From Candidatus Latescibacterota bacterium (GTDB taxonomy: Bacteria > Latescibacterota > UBA2968 > UBA8231): a stretch of DNA of 51,536 bases. The translations under genes were made by a program, and so were the position numbers. The stretch lies in the NCBI GenBank assembly GCA_022820485.1, contig JAJEFJ010000018.1, positions 1 to 51,536 of the forward strand, in the 5' to 3' direction. Positions 34,905 through 42,737 of this stretch are shown here, in pieces. The stretch's first letter is position 1. Every line of letters begins with the position of its first letter. Below the pieces are notes generated by a model, which was given only the letters and a program-made list of their open reading frames with translations, made no database searches and was not told where the DNA came from.

Positions 34905-35006
34905 ATGGGTGTTAGAAACGCAATGTTGACCGAATGGATTTTTTATTAACCCACATAGTGAACAAGGCAACAACTCGGCTTGGCATCTCGACATAGAAGA
35001 AGCCGC

Positions 35007-35035
35007 TTGACACAGGGCCTTTTTTCAACTATTCA
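35007..35035 (+). promoter_or_regulatory. Candidate sigma-70-like promoter of the parvulin gene
   Basis: A perfect TTGACA (35007-35012), 17-nt spacer and TATTCA (35030-35035). The -10 is weak. It lies about 70 nt upstream of the PPIase start. Confidence 0.4.
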
Positions 35036-35102
35036 TGCTTTTCACCTTCGATGTCGCAAACCCTGTATAAGACGGATGTTCACAAGGTTGTAATACTACT
35101 TT

Positions 35103-36818
35103 ATGAATGCGACAAAAAGAGCGCTGGTTTGCGCTGGACAGATGGCCGCCTACTGGGCTATGACGGCGATCGTCGGGCTGATGGCGGTCGATTCATGGGC
35201 TGTGAATTCAGCCGTGCTGGCCAGAGTCGGGAGCGAGGTCATTATGGTAGATGACTTGCTCCGCGCCGAGCGCAATATGCGTCGTTTTGCAGCGGGCAAT
35301 GCGCGGGAAATGCTACAGCCTTTTATCGATCGCAAGCTCCTGGTCTTAGAGGCCAAGGCGAAGGGTTTGGATCAGCATCCCGATGTAGTCGCAAGCGTAC
35401 AGCAGGTGCGCGACCGGAGGCTGGTCGAGCGTCTGTACGGGGAAGTCACGGGAGATGTTTCTATATCGGAAGAGGAACTGCGGTCGCATTTCCACCAAAG
35501 CGGATTGCACAAAAAGCGGGAAGTGCGGGCGAGTCATATTCAGGTAGGCAGTCTCGAAGAAGCCCAGGCCGTGCAAGAGCAACTGCGGCAAGGTGCCGAT
35601 TTTGCGGTGCTGGCGCGTGAGCAGTCCCTCGATCGCCCATCCGCGGCCAAAGGTGGAGACATGGGTTTCTGGCAGGAGGAAGAAGCACAGCACAGCGGGT
35701 TTGTCGCCGAGCTTTTTCGCCTACAGGTCGGCCAAGTGTCCGAACCGTACCGCAACTCGCAGGGAACCTACCACCTGATCAAGGCCGCTGAAGAGCGCTA
35801 CGTCAGTTTTGAGCGCCAAAAGAAGATGCTGCGCCAAACGCTGGAAAAGCAGCAAAAAAAAGATCGCTGGTCCAAATACTTAGCCGACCAGAAAACGCAC
35901 TTTGATTTTTCAGTAGATGCACAGGTATTGGGCGTATTGCTGCAACGGGGGCGATTGGCCGAAGGCGGTGTGCCCGTGTTAGAAGCAGAAGACCACGCGC
36001 GCATCCTACTGCGCTATCGTGGAGGGAACATCGACCTGAACGCGTATGTAGCTTTGGTAGAGGAAGCCGAACCCAAGCGCCGTCCCCACCCCATAGATAG
36101 CACCGCCGTGGTCGAATTTGCCCAAGACGAAACACTGCGCAAAATCCTGCTGCCTCTGCTGGCCCAACAACGGGGATTGGATCGCGAGGAAGCCGTGATT
36201 CAGTTCGTGCGGGATAAGCGCGAAAAGATCATGGTCGAGATGCTGCGGCGAACGGAAGTAGAAAAGCGCTTCGTCACAGAGGAACAGCGGCGCACTCTAT
36301 ATAGGGATTTGGCAGGGGAATTCACCCTGCCAATGCGCACATTTTTTGCCGGTGCCCTAGTTGATTCGGAACCGACTTCGCGCACTATCGCCCAGCGCGT
36401 GCGCTCCGGTGAGGATATGGCCGAGATCATGCGCGAGTATCCGGCATTTAAAGGACGCGTACGCCAGTTCGACATATTTAACTTCACGTTGGCTGACACA
36501 GCGACGGCCCAAGGCGCTATGGCCACCATGATCCAAGCCGTGCAGGGTGTGCCAATTGGCGGCATCAAGGGACCGCTCCCCATCCAGTTGAGCGGCGATA
36601 TGAAGGGGTATCTCGTGCTCGAAGTGCTGGCGATGCGCCCGAAAAAGACCCTCTCTTTTTCTACACCCAAGGTGCAGTCCAGAATATGGCGTCAATTGCG
36701 CTACGCCCATCGGCACGCGATTGCAGAAGACTTTGATAGCTATCTAGATACGTTGAGGCATAAATATAGGACCGAGATAGTTGTCGATGAACAGGCCCTG
36801 TCTAACCTAAAGAAGTAG
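35103..36818 (+). CDS. SurA/PpiC-type parvulin peptidyl-prolyl isomerase
   Basis: 571 residues. Signal peptide about 1-33 (AVDSWA end). Residues about 35-130 are the SurA-N-like helical chaperone part (MLQPFIDRKLLVLEAKAKGLDQ). A parvulin domain spans about 136-232 (VRASHIQVGSLEEA, LAREQSLDRPSAAKGGDMGFW, YHLIKAAEER). The second half repeats the plan in a diverged form (helical part about 280-410, domain about 410-530 ending in LEVLAM) and lacks the usual parvulin motifs. Such periplasmic proteins chaperone outer-membrane and secreted proteins. The first plus-strand gene before the secretion-related run, it could serve those products. No obvious ribosome site at the ATG. Confidence 0.87.
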   Translation: MNATKRALVCAGQMAAYWAMTAIVGLMAVDSWAVNSAVLARVGSEVIMVDDLLRAERNMRRFAAGNAREMLQPFIDRKLLVLEAKAKGLDQHPDVVASVQQVRDRRLVERLYGEVTGDVSISEEELRSHFHQSGLHKKREVRASHIQVGSLEEAQAVQEQLRQGADFAVLAREQSLDRPSAAKGGDMGFWQEEEAQHSGFVAELFRLQVGQVSEPYRNSQGTYHLIKAAEERYVSFERQKKMLRQTLEKQQKKDRWSKYLADQKTHFDFSVDAQVLGVLLQRGRLAEGGVPVLEAEDHARILLRYRGGNIDLNAYVALVEEAEPKRRPHPIDSTAVVEFAQDETLRKILLPLLAQQRGLDREEAVIQFVRDKREKIMVEMLRRTEVEKRFVTEEQRRTLYRDLAGEFTLPMRTFFAGALVDSEPTSRTIAQRVRSGEDMAEIMREYPAFKGRVRQFDIFNFTLADTATAQGAMATMIQAVQGVPIGGIKGPLPIQLSGDMKGYLVLEVLAMRPKKTLSFSTPKVQSRIWRQLRYAHRHAIAEDFDSYLDTLRHKYRTEIVVDEQALSNLKK

Positions 36819-36882
36819 CGGCTCTGCGTTTCCACGCCTAGACGAGCCCAGATATCCCTACTCTAAATGCGGAAGGAGGTGA

Positions 36883-36975
36883 ATGAATACAACGTTCGCA
36901 ACTGCAGCAGCAGAAAAGAGCAATATCCTAACTCTATCCATAAGGAGAAAAGTATGCGCAAGAATTCACTCATAG
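36883..36975 (+). CDS. Possible 30-residue leader ORF overlapping the CBM9 gene start
   Basis: The sequence AAGGAGGTGA, a 10-nt perfect complement of the 16S rRNA 3' end, ends directly before ATG at 36883. The frame runs 30 codons to TAG at 36973-36975 and covers the ribosome site and first codons of the downstream CBM9-like gene. No homology. It could be a leader peptide that couples or gates translation of that gene, or chance. Confidence 0.35.
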   Translation: MNTTFATAAAEKSNILTLSIRRKVCARIHS

Positions 36976-37883
36976 TAGCAATGTTGTCCGTGGCACTGGC
37001 GAGCTTCGCTTGGGGCCAGTCCAATGCCAACGGCATTGGCTACTTCGCCTTAGAGGTGCCTACTAATGTTACCATCACCATTGATGGCGACGATAGCGAC
37101 TGGGCGTGGTTCGACCCCATTTTCACCGTTGGTCCCGACGAGATGTACGAAATCCAGAAGGCCGAAGTGTTGGACAAGAGCGATCTTGATGTGGCCATTA
37201 TGACGGCGTGGACGGGCACAGACCGCGACAACAGGCTCTACGGCTTTGTGCGCGCCACCGACGACACGCTAGTCGTCACCTCCGACGTCTTTGACGACGG
37301 CTGGCGCGACGATGATCTCGAGATCATCACCGATGCCAACGCCAGCGGCGGTCCGCACGACGGCGACGGCGAGTCGGGCACGCGCGCTGAGGGGCAGCAG
37401 TTTACCATGCATTTGCCGGTCCCCGGCGTGTATGAAACGCCCTATGGCGGCGACGGCTCGTGGTGGTTGCGCTGGCAGGTGGTCGAGGAAATCCACTGGA
37501 TGGACGAGTTTGCCGAGTCCAGAGTGACGACTAATCCTCCGGGAGCGACCACGGGTTCGACCAACGTCACGGTCAACTACGAGTACAGCATTCCCCTCTG
37601 GGATTACGCGTCGTTGGACGGTGCGGATAACAGCATCCGCCACGACAACGAGGCCGGGCAAATAATCCGCCTGACCTATCAATTGAACGAAGCGGATAAT
37701 CCCGAAGATCGCCGCACGCATCAGCTAGCAACAGCCGGCGAGGATGGCGCTTCGGGTAACTGCGATGTCTGCTCGGAATACACGCTGCTTGGCGCGGACG
37801 AGTACGATCGCGCCGACGGCGGCGCGGGCACCGCAGTGGAATCCGAGAGCTGGGCAAAAATCAAAGCGACCTTCAGCGACTAA
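36954..37883 (+). CDS. Secreted CBM9/DOMON-like protein
   Basis: 309 residues from the ATG at 36954, chosen for its AAGGAG site and because it opens a clean signal peptide (cleavage after SFAWGQ). The mature part starts with NVTITIDGDDSDWAWFD and continues with WTGTDRDNRLYGFVRATDD and DDDLEIITDAN, the pattern of family-9 carbohydrate-binding modules and related DOMON-like beta-sandwiches, often found in extracellular sugar- or heme-binding proteins. It is nearly the whole protein; no enzyme domain. Acidic residues dominate, suggesting calcium binding. It lies between the parvulin gene and the MITE. A GC-rich palindrome follows. Confidence 0.82.
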   Translation: MRKNSLIVAMLSVALASFAWGQSNANGIGYFALEVPTNVTITIDGDDSDWAWFDPIFTVGPDEMYEIQKAEVLDKSDLDVAIMTAWTGTDRDNRLYGFVRATDDTLVVTSDVFDDGWRDDDLEIITDANASGGPHDGDGESGTRAEGQQFTMHLPVPGVYETPYGGDGSWWLRWQVVEEIHWMDEFAESRVTTNPPGATTGSTNVTVNYEYSIPLWDYASLDGADNSIRHDNEAGQIIRLTYQLNEADNPEDRRTHQLATAGEDGASGNCDVCSEYTLLGADEYDRADGGAGTAVESESWAKIKATFSD

Positions 37884-37905
37884 ACGAACGGTCCTTTGAT
37901 CACCG

Positions 37906-37935
37906 ATTGGGCGGCGGCATCTGCCGCCGCCCAAT
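37906..37935. terminator. GC-rich palindrome after the CBM9-like gene
   Basis: ATTGGGCGGCGGC pairs with GCCGCCGCCCAAT (13 bp) around a 4-nt loop, 22 nt after the stop. No T-run follows on either side, so termination is plausible but not certain; it could also block 3' decay. Confidence 0.55.
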
Positions 37936-37962
37936 AACCGGTAGTGCAATTACACTTCCCGA

Positions 37963-38077
37963 GGCGTTGTTGCATGAATATCTATAAGTCGTTGTTTTAC
38001 AATAGGTTATCGTTTTGACATCAAATTTTGTAAACTATTGTTTTCTAACGAGTTACCGTTTTTCGTGCAACAACGCC
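37963..38077. mobile_element. 115-bp MITE-like element with 16-bp inverted ends and 8-bp target duplication
   Basis: Left end GGCGTTGTTGCATGAA (37963-37978) and right end TTCGTGCAACAACGCC (38062-38077) are inverted repeats, 15 of 16 matching. The element is flanked on both sides by CTTCCCGA (37955-37962 and 38078-38085), as expected from target-site duplication. The interior is AT-rich, non-coding and holds two imperfect direct repeats. The ends resemble those of IS5-family (IS903-like, GGC-TTGTTGCA) elements, so a non-autonomous derivative is likely. It sits 15 bp upstream of the lipoprotein start. Confidence 0.85.
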
Positions 38078-38092
38078 CTTCCCGAGGTTAAC

Positions 38093-38827
38093 ATGATGGT
38101 ACGGTTCGGCGCGTGGCTGTGTTCCCTAGTGATGTTGGCAGGATGTGGACGTTATTTCGACGGACCAATTCAGCCAGCTCCGCAGGAACAGCAGGAGGCC
38201 GATATGGTGATTCAAGACGATGGCTTGATCACCTATTCGTTCGAGCGTCTGGAGATTGGTCTGCGCCCTATGACCGACGCCGAATTGAACCGCAAATTCC
38301 CACAGCAGTCCACGCAGGGGCCCGTATCGACCAATCCCTATACTTTCGGCAACTGGAAGCGCATGGGCGAAGAGTGGACGCCGCCCAAACACAGTGTATG
38401 GCTGCTAAAAGTTAAAAACTACGCCTATCCCAAAGTCGGCGTCGATCCCCTCAAAATCGCACTGGTTTCAAAGGATGGATATCGCAAGTACGCGCCCTTA
38501 GAACCGCTGCAGATATTGGAATACTACTACTCGTTTATTCAGGGATATGCCGGCAACGAATACCGACGCTTTAACGAGCGCGAAGATATGCTCAAGCGCA
38601 CTATGTTTCAGGAGCAGATCATCTTCAGCGGCCAAGAATCAGAGGGTTTTGTCGTTTTTCCGAGCCTTGCACCCGACGTGACGGAGTTTTCTATCCACGT
38701 CAGAGGCATTGCATTGCGATACGATTACCGCAACGAGCCTGTGGAGACCAAGGATCTAACCTTTCACTTTCAGCGCGAGGTATTTAAGGGGTTTCAGCCA
38801 CCGCCCGAACTGGTGAATAGGCAATGA
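38093..38827 (+). CDS. Lipoprotein of unknown function heading the secretion-related operon
   Basis: 244 residues from the ATG at 38093 (a second ATG follows at 38096). The ribosome site GAGG at 38084-38087 lies partly in the duplicated target site of the MITE. Lipobox MLAGC. The mature part has a Gln/Glu-rich linker, then a beta-rich domain (GLITYSFERLEIGLRPM, HSVWLLKVKNYAYPKVGVDPLKIALVS split over several strands, ALRYDYRNEPVETKDL). It could be an immunoglobulin-like accessory. I do not recognise a family. The open frame extends upstream into the MITE but that part is not coding. The stop overlaps the next start (ATGA), so it is tied to the first discoidin-like paralogue. Confidence 0.78.
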   Translation: MMVRFGAWLCSLVMLAGCGRYFDGPIQPAPQEQQEADMVIQDDGLITYSFERLEIGLRPMTDAELNRKFPQQSTQGPVSTNPYTFGNWKRMGEEWTPPKHSVWLLKVKNYAYPKVGVDPLKIALVSKDGYRKYAPLEPLQILEYYYSFIQGYAGNEYRRFNEREDMLKRTMFQEQIIFSGQESEGFVVFPSLAPDVTEFSIHVRGIALRYDYRNEPVETKDLTFHFQREVFKGFQPPPELVNRQ

Positions 38828-40731
38828 CGACTTTCTTCAGGCGAACTGCTTCGGTCGGGCTGATTCTGTCGTTCTGTATTGGGACGGCGGAACTGCGAGC
38901 CGATGTCTGGGGAGTCGGCTTGGGTGGGCAAGCCTGGGAGGAACCAGCGCAGACTATGGCGGGGGTAGTTGTAGGCGAAGGGCAGGCCCTGGGGCCGGCT
39001 AGCTTTTCGCTTGAGCAGAACATAACTCAGTTCATCGTCTGGGGAGTCGGTGCGCCCAGCAGCTTTATCGCCGAGGGCAACGGACGGGTGTGGAACAATT
39101 CAGCGCGGGGCATTGCCGGGTCTGAGGTACTGGTGGATGGGGATGGTACGACCAGCACGGAAAATAGCTTTAAGGAAGTGGGGGTCAATCAGCGCGGACG
39201 CATTTTTTTTATGGATCTCGGGGCTTCGTTCCCAGTTAGCCAAGTTGTTTTTTACCCTCGTGAAGGAGAGGATGAATTCGTCGCTGGCTACGAGATATCA
39301 CTCAATGACGGGCGCACCTTCGACGCCAATGACTCGCCCGTTTACGAGGCCGTTCGCCAAGTGACGATCAACCGCGACCCAAGAGTGGATGTGCGCTTCC
39401 CAACGCAACTGGTGCGCTTTATTCAACTCAGAGTGCTTTCACCCAACCCCTTTGAACTGGCGGAAATCGAAGTGCATGGCGAAGGGTTCGTGCCGCGTGG
39501 GCTCTACGAAACACAGCTCATCCAGTTTGCCCAGCCCGTCAACTACGGCGCATTGACTTTTCGCGTGCACAAAGTTTCGCTGGCCGAGGAAGGCGAAAAC
39601 AGCGCGGGCACCGATGAGCAAGTGCGGGTGATCGTGCAGATGCGCAACGGCATCGACGAAACGCCTCTCGACTACTACCAAATCGCCGATGTAGAGACCC
39701 GGTCGGAAGTGCTGGTCAGCAAAGAGGAGTACGAAGACCTGCCGTTGGTCCTCAAAGGCAGCATTCGCCCGGATGCCACGCACTGGTCCTCTTGGACGGA
39801 GCCGCTCATCGCCGACGCTAGTGGCACGTATTCCATTCCGCTGGATCTACCGGGACCGCGCGATTTTTTCCAAGTGCGCCTGCGCTTTGAAGGCAATACC
39901 TCCGCCAGTATGCAGGTCGATAGCCTAGCCATCGTGCATACGCCGCCGCTGGCCGCGCTGGCATTGAGCGAAGTAGCCCTATTGGACGATCCCTTTCCAG
40001 CCGGTGGGCGCGCGTCCGTTCCGGCTGGTCGGGATACGGTTTTTACCTACGACATAAAGGCCGACTTGGGCGAGGGAACCGGCTTTGATGGCGTGCGCAT
40101 CTCAACGCTGATACAGCCCGAGTTTCTCAAACTGGAAATGGGGCACGAGTTAGAGGAGATACAGCCGGATAGCGTCCACGTGGACGATACGGGCTTGCGC
40201 GTTTATTTCCCATCCCGCCGCATTAGCACCGGAGAAAATGTGCGTCTGCGGATTACGTTTCGCTCGCAGGCTCTGCTCTTTTCCACCCAGTTTATAGGAC
40301 AACTTCTAGATACGACCGGCAGCCTTCCCCAGCGCATTGCCGAGGGCGACGCGACGCGGGAAGTGGGTACGGACTCGCAGGAGGTAATTTTCCTCGCCAG
40401 CGGCGAAAGCGTGTTGCAGTCCTTTTCCGTTTTTCCGCCGATTATAACGCCTAACGGTGATGGCGTAAACGATTCGTCCGCCTTCTCTTTTGTGCTCATC
40501 CATCTAGTGCGACCTGCCGCGGCGGAACTGATCGTATATGATCTTTCGGGTCGAGTAATAAAAAACGTACTCTCTGATGCGCTGATCGCCGGACGTTATA
40601 CTCAGTGGCACTGGGACGGAACAAACAATGCCGGCGATTTGGTACCTCCGGGGACCTATATCGCCAGAGCCTCGGTAGAGGCGGCGGCTGACGAAGTCAA
40701 TCGCACGAGCCTGATCCACGTGGCCTATTAA
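38824..40731 (+). CDS. Secreted discoidin-like protein with C-terminal TPNGDG (FlgD-like/T9SS-type) module, paralogue 1
   Basis: 635 residues. Signal peptide about 1-27. Residues about 85-220 are beta-rich with features of F5/8-type C (discoidin) domains (VFYPREGEDEFVAGYEISLNDG) and close with EIEVHGEGF. A middle region (about 225-530) contains another beta-sandwich. The end, from about 540, has IITPNGDGVND, YDLSGRVIKNV, WHWDGTNNAGDLVPPGTY, the FlgD-Ig/CHU_C pattern that in Bacteroidota directs export by T9SS or anchors cell-surface proteins. Its ATG overlaps the lipoprotein stop. Two similar proteins follow in tandem. Confidence 0.83.
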   Translation: MTTFFRRTASVGLILSFCIGTAELRADVWGVGLGGQAWEEPAQTMAGVVVGEGQALGPASFSLEQNITQFIVWGVGAPSSFIAEGNGRVWNNSARGIAGSEVLVDGDGTTSTENSFKEVGVNQRGRIFFMDLGASFPVSQVVFYPREGEDEFVAGYEISLNDGRTFDANDSPVYEAVRQVTINRDPRVDVRFPTQLVRFIQLRVLSPNPFELAEIEVHGEGFVPRGLYETQLIQFAQPVNYGALTFRVHKVSLAEEGENSAGTDEQVRVIVQMRNGIDETPLDYYQIADVETRSEVLVSKEEYEDLPLVLKGSIRPDATHWSSWTEPLIADASGTYSIPLDLPGPRDFFQVRLRFEGNTSASMQVDSLAIVHTPPLAALALSEVALLDDPFPAGGRASVPAGRDTVFTYDIKADLGEGTGFDGVRISTLIQPEFLKLEMGHELEEIQPDSVHVDDTGLRVYFPSRRISTGENVRLRITFRSQALLFSTQFIGQLLDTTGSLPQRIAEGDATREVGTDSQEVIFLASGESVLQSFSVFPPIITPNGDGVNDSSAFSFVLIHLVRPAAAELIVYDLSGRVIKNVLSDALIAGRYTQWHWDGTNNAGDLVPPGTYIARASVEAAADEVNRTSLIHVAY

Positions 40732-40758
40732 TGCCCATTTAAACGCGGAAAACTGAGC

Positions 40759-42708
40759 ATGAAGCACATAGCGGCGCTAGCTCTTTTGCTCTTGGCCCCT
40801 TGTTTTGCAGAGGCACAGATAGAGCGATTAGTGTTAGGTACAGGAGATAACGGCTGGGAAGAACTAGCCGAGTTGATGGGCGGCATGTGGGTCGTGGACG
40901 GCAGCCTGCAGCCCTACGAATTGGACCCAGCAGTCAATATCGCGCTGGGCGAGAAGAAGGGCAGCTCGCGCTACGATGTCTTCGGCAACCCCTGGGGGGG
41001 AGAGCGAGCCGGGCCGCACGCCGCGCGCCTCATTCCCGGCCAGCCCGAGGTCCTCGGAGATAACGGCTTTGTATATACCATAGACGGCGACACGACTCGG
41101 TCAGTAGCCATTGTCTCCGGCTATTATTACTACAACCTAGGTTGGGAATTGCCCATCAATCGCATCCGCTTTTTTTCTCCAGCGGAAGGGCGCACCCAGA
41201 CCGACGACCGCAAGCGGATCACGCCGGGTTTGCCACTCAAAAACGCCTATCCCAAGCTGTATGAAGTTTGGGCTGCAATTGATGGAGAGCGCTTTAAGCA
41301 AGGGCAGTTTGACCTTTTACTAGAGCAGAATCTCAACCAGACCACGCGCATCGCCAATGCTCGTTTTCCCACCCAGTCCCTGCAGTTCATTTTCATAAAC
41401 TTCCCGGAATTGGGCGTCATTGCCGAGGTGGAGTTTTACGGCGAGGGTTTTGTGCAAAAATCGCAATACCTCTCCAAGGTGATCGACATCGGCGAGCCGG
41501 TCAATTTCGGGCGGGTCATACCTTATTTCAACGGGTTTGTCAAAAAAAGCATAGACAGCGAACCCGAGCTTTTGGCAGAAAATCCCATCTCCTTTTCGCT
41601 GGAAACGCAGACCGGCCGGGACGATACGCCACAGATTTACACCATCTACACCGAGTTGAGGACCGAACGCGAAGTGAGTTTTGCCGAATGGGACAAAGCG
41701 CCGCGCGACGATTATGTGCGTCCTAGAGCTCGGGGGCCGGAGCGGCCCGACGTGGACAACTGGAGCTTTTGGTCGGTGCCACAAGAAGCGTCCGCGGGCG
41801 AAGGCATAGAGATCCTTTCGCCGGATAATCGACAGTATCTCAAAATCAACTTCACGATGAAAAGCGAGGATTTGTTCACCTATGGCCGGATGGATTCGCT
41901 GGTCGTAGAGTACTCGCCTCTGCTGGTGGACGCGGTCGTCGGAGAGGTCGCATTACAGGACGAACCACAGCCGCTCGGGCGCAAAACGGAAGTGCCTTTG
42001 GGCGAGGAGCGCATTTTCACTTTTGACGTGCGGGCCGACTTTGAGTCGGAGACCAAGTCGGGTTTTGACGCCTTAAGGCTGCAAACTCCGGGCCGCGTTC
42101 AGTTTATAAGACTGGAAATGGGCGACCCCTTAGCCGCTGTGGAACCCGACAGCATCGCGGAAAAACGGGGCGAGTTGATCGTCTATTTTCCGTCCAACCG
42201 CATCGCGGCCGCAGACAACAGGCCGCTGCGGCTGCTGTTCAAAACGGGCGTCTTCAGTTTTAACGCCCTATTTCAGGGCGAGATATTTGTCGTAGGCGGA
42301 GAAGGACAGCCCCAATCTATCGATCCGGGAGATGCCAATGCCGAGGTATCGACCAATTCCATCGAGGTGCTGGCACTGAGCGAAAAGTTAGATGTGCTGA
42401 GCGCATTAGACGTGAGATCGACCGTCGTGACGCCGAACGGCGACGGGCGCAACGACGCGTTTGAACTAGCCTATTCACTGCTGGGCGTACAGACTAGCCA
42501 AGTGGCATTTGAAATCTACGATTTGCGTGGACGCAAAGTGCGCACGCTATCGGCCAGTTCTAGAAGCGAAGGGCGGTATGTCGAAGAGTGGGATGGACGG
42601 GGAGAAGGGACGGGGCGCGTGCCTCCGGGCCTGTACCTCGCCCGACTTTCCGTCGAGACGGACGCGGGTGATTTCACGCGCACGCGCATCATTGCGGTGG
42701 CCTACTAA
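40759..42708 (+). CDS. Secreted discoidin-like protein with C-terminal TPNGDG module, paralogue 2
   Basis: 649 residues with a signal peptide ending at about 20 (CFAEAQ). The plan follows paralogue 1: N-terminal beta domain, closing EVEFYGEGF at about 220-228, a middle domain containing a long arginine/aspartate-rich linker (RPRARGPERPDVDNWSFW), and a C-terminal FlgD-like module from about 555 (VVTPNGDGRND, YDLRGRKVRTL, EEWDGRGEGTG, VPPGLYLARLSVE). The C-terminus IIAVAY matches LIHVAY and AISLAY of the other two. It starts 27 nt after paralogue 1. Binding target unknown. Confidence 0.82.
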   Translation: MKHIAALALLLLAPCFAEAQIERLVLGTGDNGWEELAELMGGMWVVDGSLQPYELDPAVNIALGEKKGSSRYDVFGNPWGGERAGPHAARLIPGQPEVLGDNGFVYTIDGDTTRSVAIVSGYYYYNLGWELPINRIRFFSPAEGRTQTDDRKRITPGLPLKNAYPKLYEVWAAIDGERFKQGQFDLLLEQNLNQTTRIANARFPTQSLQFIFINFPELGVIAEVEFYGEGFVQKSQYLSKVIDIGEPVNFGRVIPYFNGFVKKSIDSEPELLAENPISFSLETQTGRDDTPQIYTIYTELRTEREVSFAEWDKAPRDDYVRPRARGPERPDVDNWSFWSVPQEASAGEGIEILSPDNRQYLKINFTMKSEDLFTYGRMDSLVVEYSPLLVDAVVGEVALQDEPQPLGRKTEVPLGEERIFTFDVRADFESETKSGFDALRLQTPGRVQFIRLEMGDPLAAVEPDSIAEKRGELIVYFPSNRIAAADNRPLRLLFKTGVFSFNALFQGEIFVVGGEGQPQSIDPGDANAEVSTNSIEVLALSEKLDVLSALDVRSTVVTPNGDGRNDAFELAYSLLGVQTSQVAFEIYDLRGRKVRTLSASSRSEGRYVEEWDGRGEGTGRVPPGLYLARLSVETDAGDFTRTRIIAVAY

Positions 42709-42737
42709 ACGGATTGCACATACCACGAGGATGTACC

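Noticed and set aside
38015..38092. Upstream extension of the lipoprotein into the MITE.
   Set aside because: The extension is encoded by the inserted element and would bury the lipoprotein signal; the ATG at 38093 has its own ribosome site.
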